Of a stretch of DNA of 7,161 nucleotides, positions 5,353 through 7,161 are shown piece after piece. This DNA comes from Lachnoclostridium sp. UBA1781. GTDB taxonomy: Bacteria; Bacillota; Clostridia; Lachnospirales; Lachnospiraceae. The stretch covers positions 1 to 7,161 of the forward strand of contig DCGJ01000093.1 of NCBI GenBank assembly GCA_002315495.1, read 5' to 3'. The first letter of the stretch is position 1. The number at the start of each line of letters is the position of its first letter. A program made the position numbers and the translations under genes. The notes beneath the pieces were generated by a model. It was given only the letters and a program-made list of their open reading frames with translations. It did no database searches and was not told the DNA's origin.

Positions 5353-7161
5353 ATGAGCAATCTCAGTAAAGAGAAGGTAGGCAATTTCAGAAAGCGCGCG
5401 GCTGATCTGGTTTCTCAGATGACCTTGGAAGAAAAAGTATTCCAGACTCTGTATAACGCACCGGCAATTGAGTGTTTGGGAATTCCGGCCTACAATTATT
5501 GGAACGAAGCACTTCACGGCGTAGCCAGAGCCGGAGTTGCTACCGTTTTTCCGCAGGCAATCGGTCTGGCGGGGGCATTTGACGAAGATATGATGGAAGA
5601 AGTTGCAGACGCTATTTCTACCGAAGCCAGAGCAAAGTACAATATGCAGGCAAAGTATTGTGACAGAGACATCTATAAGGGATTAACCTTCTGGTCTCCG
5701 AACGTAAATATCTTCCGTGATCCGCGTTGGGGTCGTGGTCATGAAACCTTTGGTGAGGACCCGTATCTTTCCGGACGCATGGGCGTTCGTTTTATCACCG
5801 GTATGCAGGGTAACAATGATGATTATATGAAGGTCGCTGCATGTGCAAAGCATTTTGCAGTGCATTCCGGCCCGGAAGACCTTCGCCACAGTTTTAATGC
5901 AACCGTTTCCAAGCAGGATTTGTGGGAGACTTATCTTCCGGCATTCGATGCTTGTGTTAATGAAGCAGGGGTAGAAGCAGTGATGGGAGCGTACAATCGT
6001 ACCAACGATGAGCCGTGCTGCGGTAGCCAGTTGCTTTTGGTTGACATTTTGAGAGATCTTTGGGGCTTTGAAGGTCATGTTACCAGTGACTGCTGGGCAA
6101 TTAAGGATTTCCATGAATTCCACATGGTTACTGCGAACCAGGTTGAGTCCGTTGCACTTGCAATGAATAAGGGCTGTGACCTGAACTGTGGTAACATGTA
6201 CGTACATCTTCTCCAGGCAATTAAGGAGGGACTGGTAGAGGAAAGCACCATCGACCGTGCCGTAACCCGTCTTTTGACGACTCGTATGAAGCTTGGTCTT
6301 TTCGAAGAGCCAAACAAGGTACCGTTTGATTCAATTGGCTATGAAGAATGCGATACGAAGGCTATGAAGGAGCTGAACAGAAAGGTATCTGCGAAGAGCA
6401 TTTGTCTTCTCAAGAATGAGAACAACACCCTTCCCTTGGACCTTTCCAAGATTAAGACCATCGGTGTTGTTGGTCCAAATGCGGACAGCCGCAGAGCCCT
6501 CGTTGGTAACTATGAAGGAACTTCCTCCGAGTACATTACCGTGCTCGAGGGTATTAAGGAGGCTGCAGGAGATGACGTTCGCGTTCTGTTCTCCGAGGGC
6601 TGCCATTTGTTCAAGGATCGTGTACAGGGCCTTGGTCAGGCAAATGACCGTCTCGCTGAGGCAAAGGCTGTAGCCGATCTGAGTGATGTTGTAATTGCAG
6701 TATTCGGTTTGGATCCGGGTCTTGAAGGTGAAGAGGGCGATGAAGGTAACGAATTTGCTTCCGGCGATAAGCCAAATCTGAACCTGCCTGGTATCCAGGG
6801 CGACATTATCAAGGCACTTTACGAGAGCGGGAAGCCGGTTGTGCTTGTACTTCTCTCCGGTAGCGCTCTTTCCGTAACTTGGGAGTCTGAGAACCTTCCG
6901 GCCATTCTTCAGGGCTGGTATCCGGGTGCTCAGGGTGGACGTGCAATCGCTGATGTATTGTTTGGTAAGAAGAATCCGGAAGGTAAGCTTCCTGTCACCT
7001 TCTACAAGACCAGCGTAGAGCTTCCGGCATTTACCGAGTATGCAATGAAGGGCAGAACCTATCGTTATATGCAGAATAAAGCATTATATCCGTTTGGATA
7101 TGGTTTGTCCTATACTGCATTTAACTATACTTCGATGAAACTGAGCAAGAAATCATTCTCC
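5353..7161 (+). CDS. Glycoside hydrolase family 3 beta-glycosidase, beta-xylosidase-like (3' end outside window)
   Basis: The frame is open from ATG 5353 to the window end: 603 residues, with roughly a hundred expected to be missing. No signal peptide is present (MSNLSKEKVGNFRKR), so the enzyme should be cytoplasmic and act on imported sugars. The N-terminal barrel (about 15-330) carries YNYWNEALHG (47-56), SPNVNIFRDPRWGRG (115-129), E135-D136, K166-H167, and TSDCWA with the predicted nucleophile D246. The alpha/beta sandwich follows (about 349-579), with LLKN at 352-355 and an acidic loop LEGEEGDEGNE (457-467) where the family's acid/base glutamate is expected. PFGYGLSYT (580-588) marks the entry to a fibronectin-III-like tail that the window cuts. 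The W-N-E-A-L-H-G segment resembles the xylosidase/arabinofuranosidase branch rather than classical beta-glucosidases, but GH3 specificity is often misassigned. It lies 131 bases after the binding-protein gene, beyond a strong terminator, and so is probably a separate transcript. Confidence 0.93.
   Translation, partial: MSNLSKEKVGNFRKRAADLVSQMTLEEKVFQTLYNAPAIECLGIPAYNYWNEALHGVARAGVATVFPQAIGLAGAFDEDMMEEVADAISTEARAKYNMQAKYCDRDIYKGLTFWSPNVNIFRDPRWGRGHETFGEDPYLSGRMGVRFITGMQGNNDDYMKVAACAKHFAVHSGPEDLRHSFNATVSKQDLWETYLPAFDACVNEAGVEAVMGAYNRTNDEPCCGSQLLLVDILRDLWGFEGHVTSDCWAIKDFHEFHMVTANQVESVALAMNKGCDLNCGNMYVHLLQAIKEGLVEESTIDRAVTRLLTTRMKLGLFEEPNKVPFDSIGYEECDTKAMKELNRKVSAKSICLLKNENNTLPLDLSKIKTIGVVGPNADSRRALVGNYEGTSSEYITVLEGIKEAAGDDVRVLFSEGCHLFKDRVQGLGQANDRLAEAKAVADLSDVVIAVFGLDPGLEGEEGDEGNEFASGDKPNLNLPGIQGDIIKALYESGKPVVLVLLSGSALSVTWESENLPAILQGWYPGAQGGRAIADVLFGKKNPEGKLPVTFYKTSVELPAFTEYAMKGRTYRYMQNKALYPFGYGLSYTAFNYTSMKLSKKSFS

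Noticed and set aside
5683..6207. Open frame of 174 codons on the - strand inside the GH3 gene
   Set aside because: It overlaps the catalytic barrel, including conserved GH3 motifs, and its own translation resembles no known family.

Overview
The window looks like a carbohydrate-uptake and carbohydrate-degradation locus from a Gram-positive anaerobe of the Clostridia, most plausibly a gut or rumen Lachnospiraceae relative. This is inferred from gene content (DUF5696-type protein, two CUT1 sugar permeases, a lipoprotein sugar-binding protein and a signal-less GH3 enzyme), moderate G+C, strong AGGAGG-type ribosome binding sites, AT-rich intergenic regions and a lipobox lipoprotein signal. No taxonomic marker gene is present. 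All five protein-coding genes are on the + strand. The first and last run off the window ends.

Positions 1-3570 form a tightly packed translational unit: the C-terminal part of a DUF5696-like protein (stop at 1593-1595), a MalF-like permease starting at the very next base (1596), and a MalG-like permease whose start overlaps the preceding stop by 8 bases (2515-2522). No terminator is visible inside this unit or immediately after it.

Positions 3571-3775 are a 205-base regulatory region. It contains three imperfect 22-base repeats, each with a small A/T-rich palindrome at its core, with centres exactly 22 bases apart. They run into a perfect TATAAT box. Three potential RNA hairpins follow in the predicted leader, then a strong AGGAGG site. 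The lipoprotein sugar-binding gene (3776-5221) follows and ends in a very strong intrinsic terminator (5245-5276). The binding protein therefore probably has its own promoter and can be made in excess over the permeases.

Positions 5277-5352 are a short AT-rich spacer with an 18-base dyad close to the next ribosome binding site. The GH3 beta-glycosidase begins at 5353 and is cut by the window end after 603 codons.

Working model: the lipoprotein captures an oligosaccharide outside the cell, the two permeases (with an ATPase not encoded here) import it, and the cytoplasmic GH3 enzyme, whose sequence leans towards the beta-xylosidase-like branch, removes terminal sugars. The DUF5696 protein is the functionally unknown member and the best candidate for new biochemistry. 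The most distinctive non-coding signal is the phased palindrome array in front of the binding-protein gene. Nothing resembling a phage, insertion sequence, CRISPR, tRNA or rRNA was seen.
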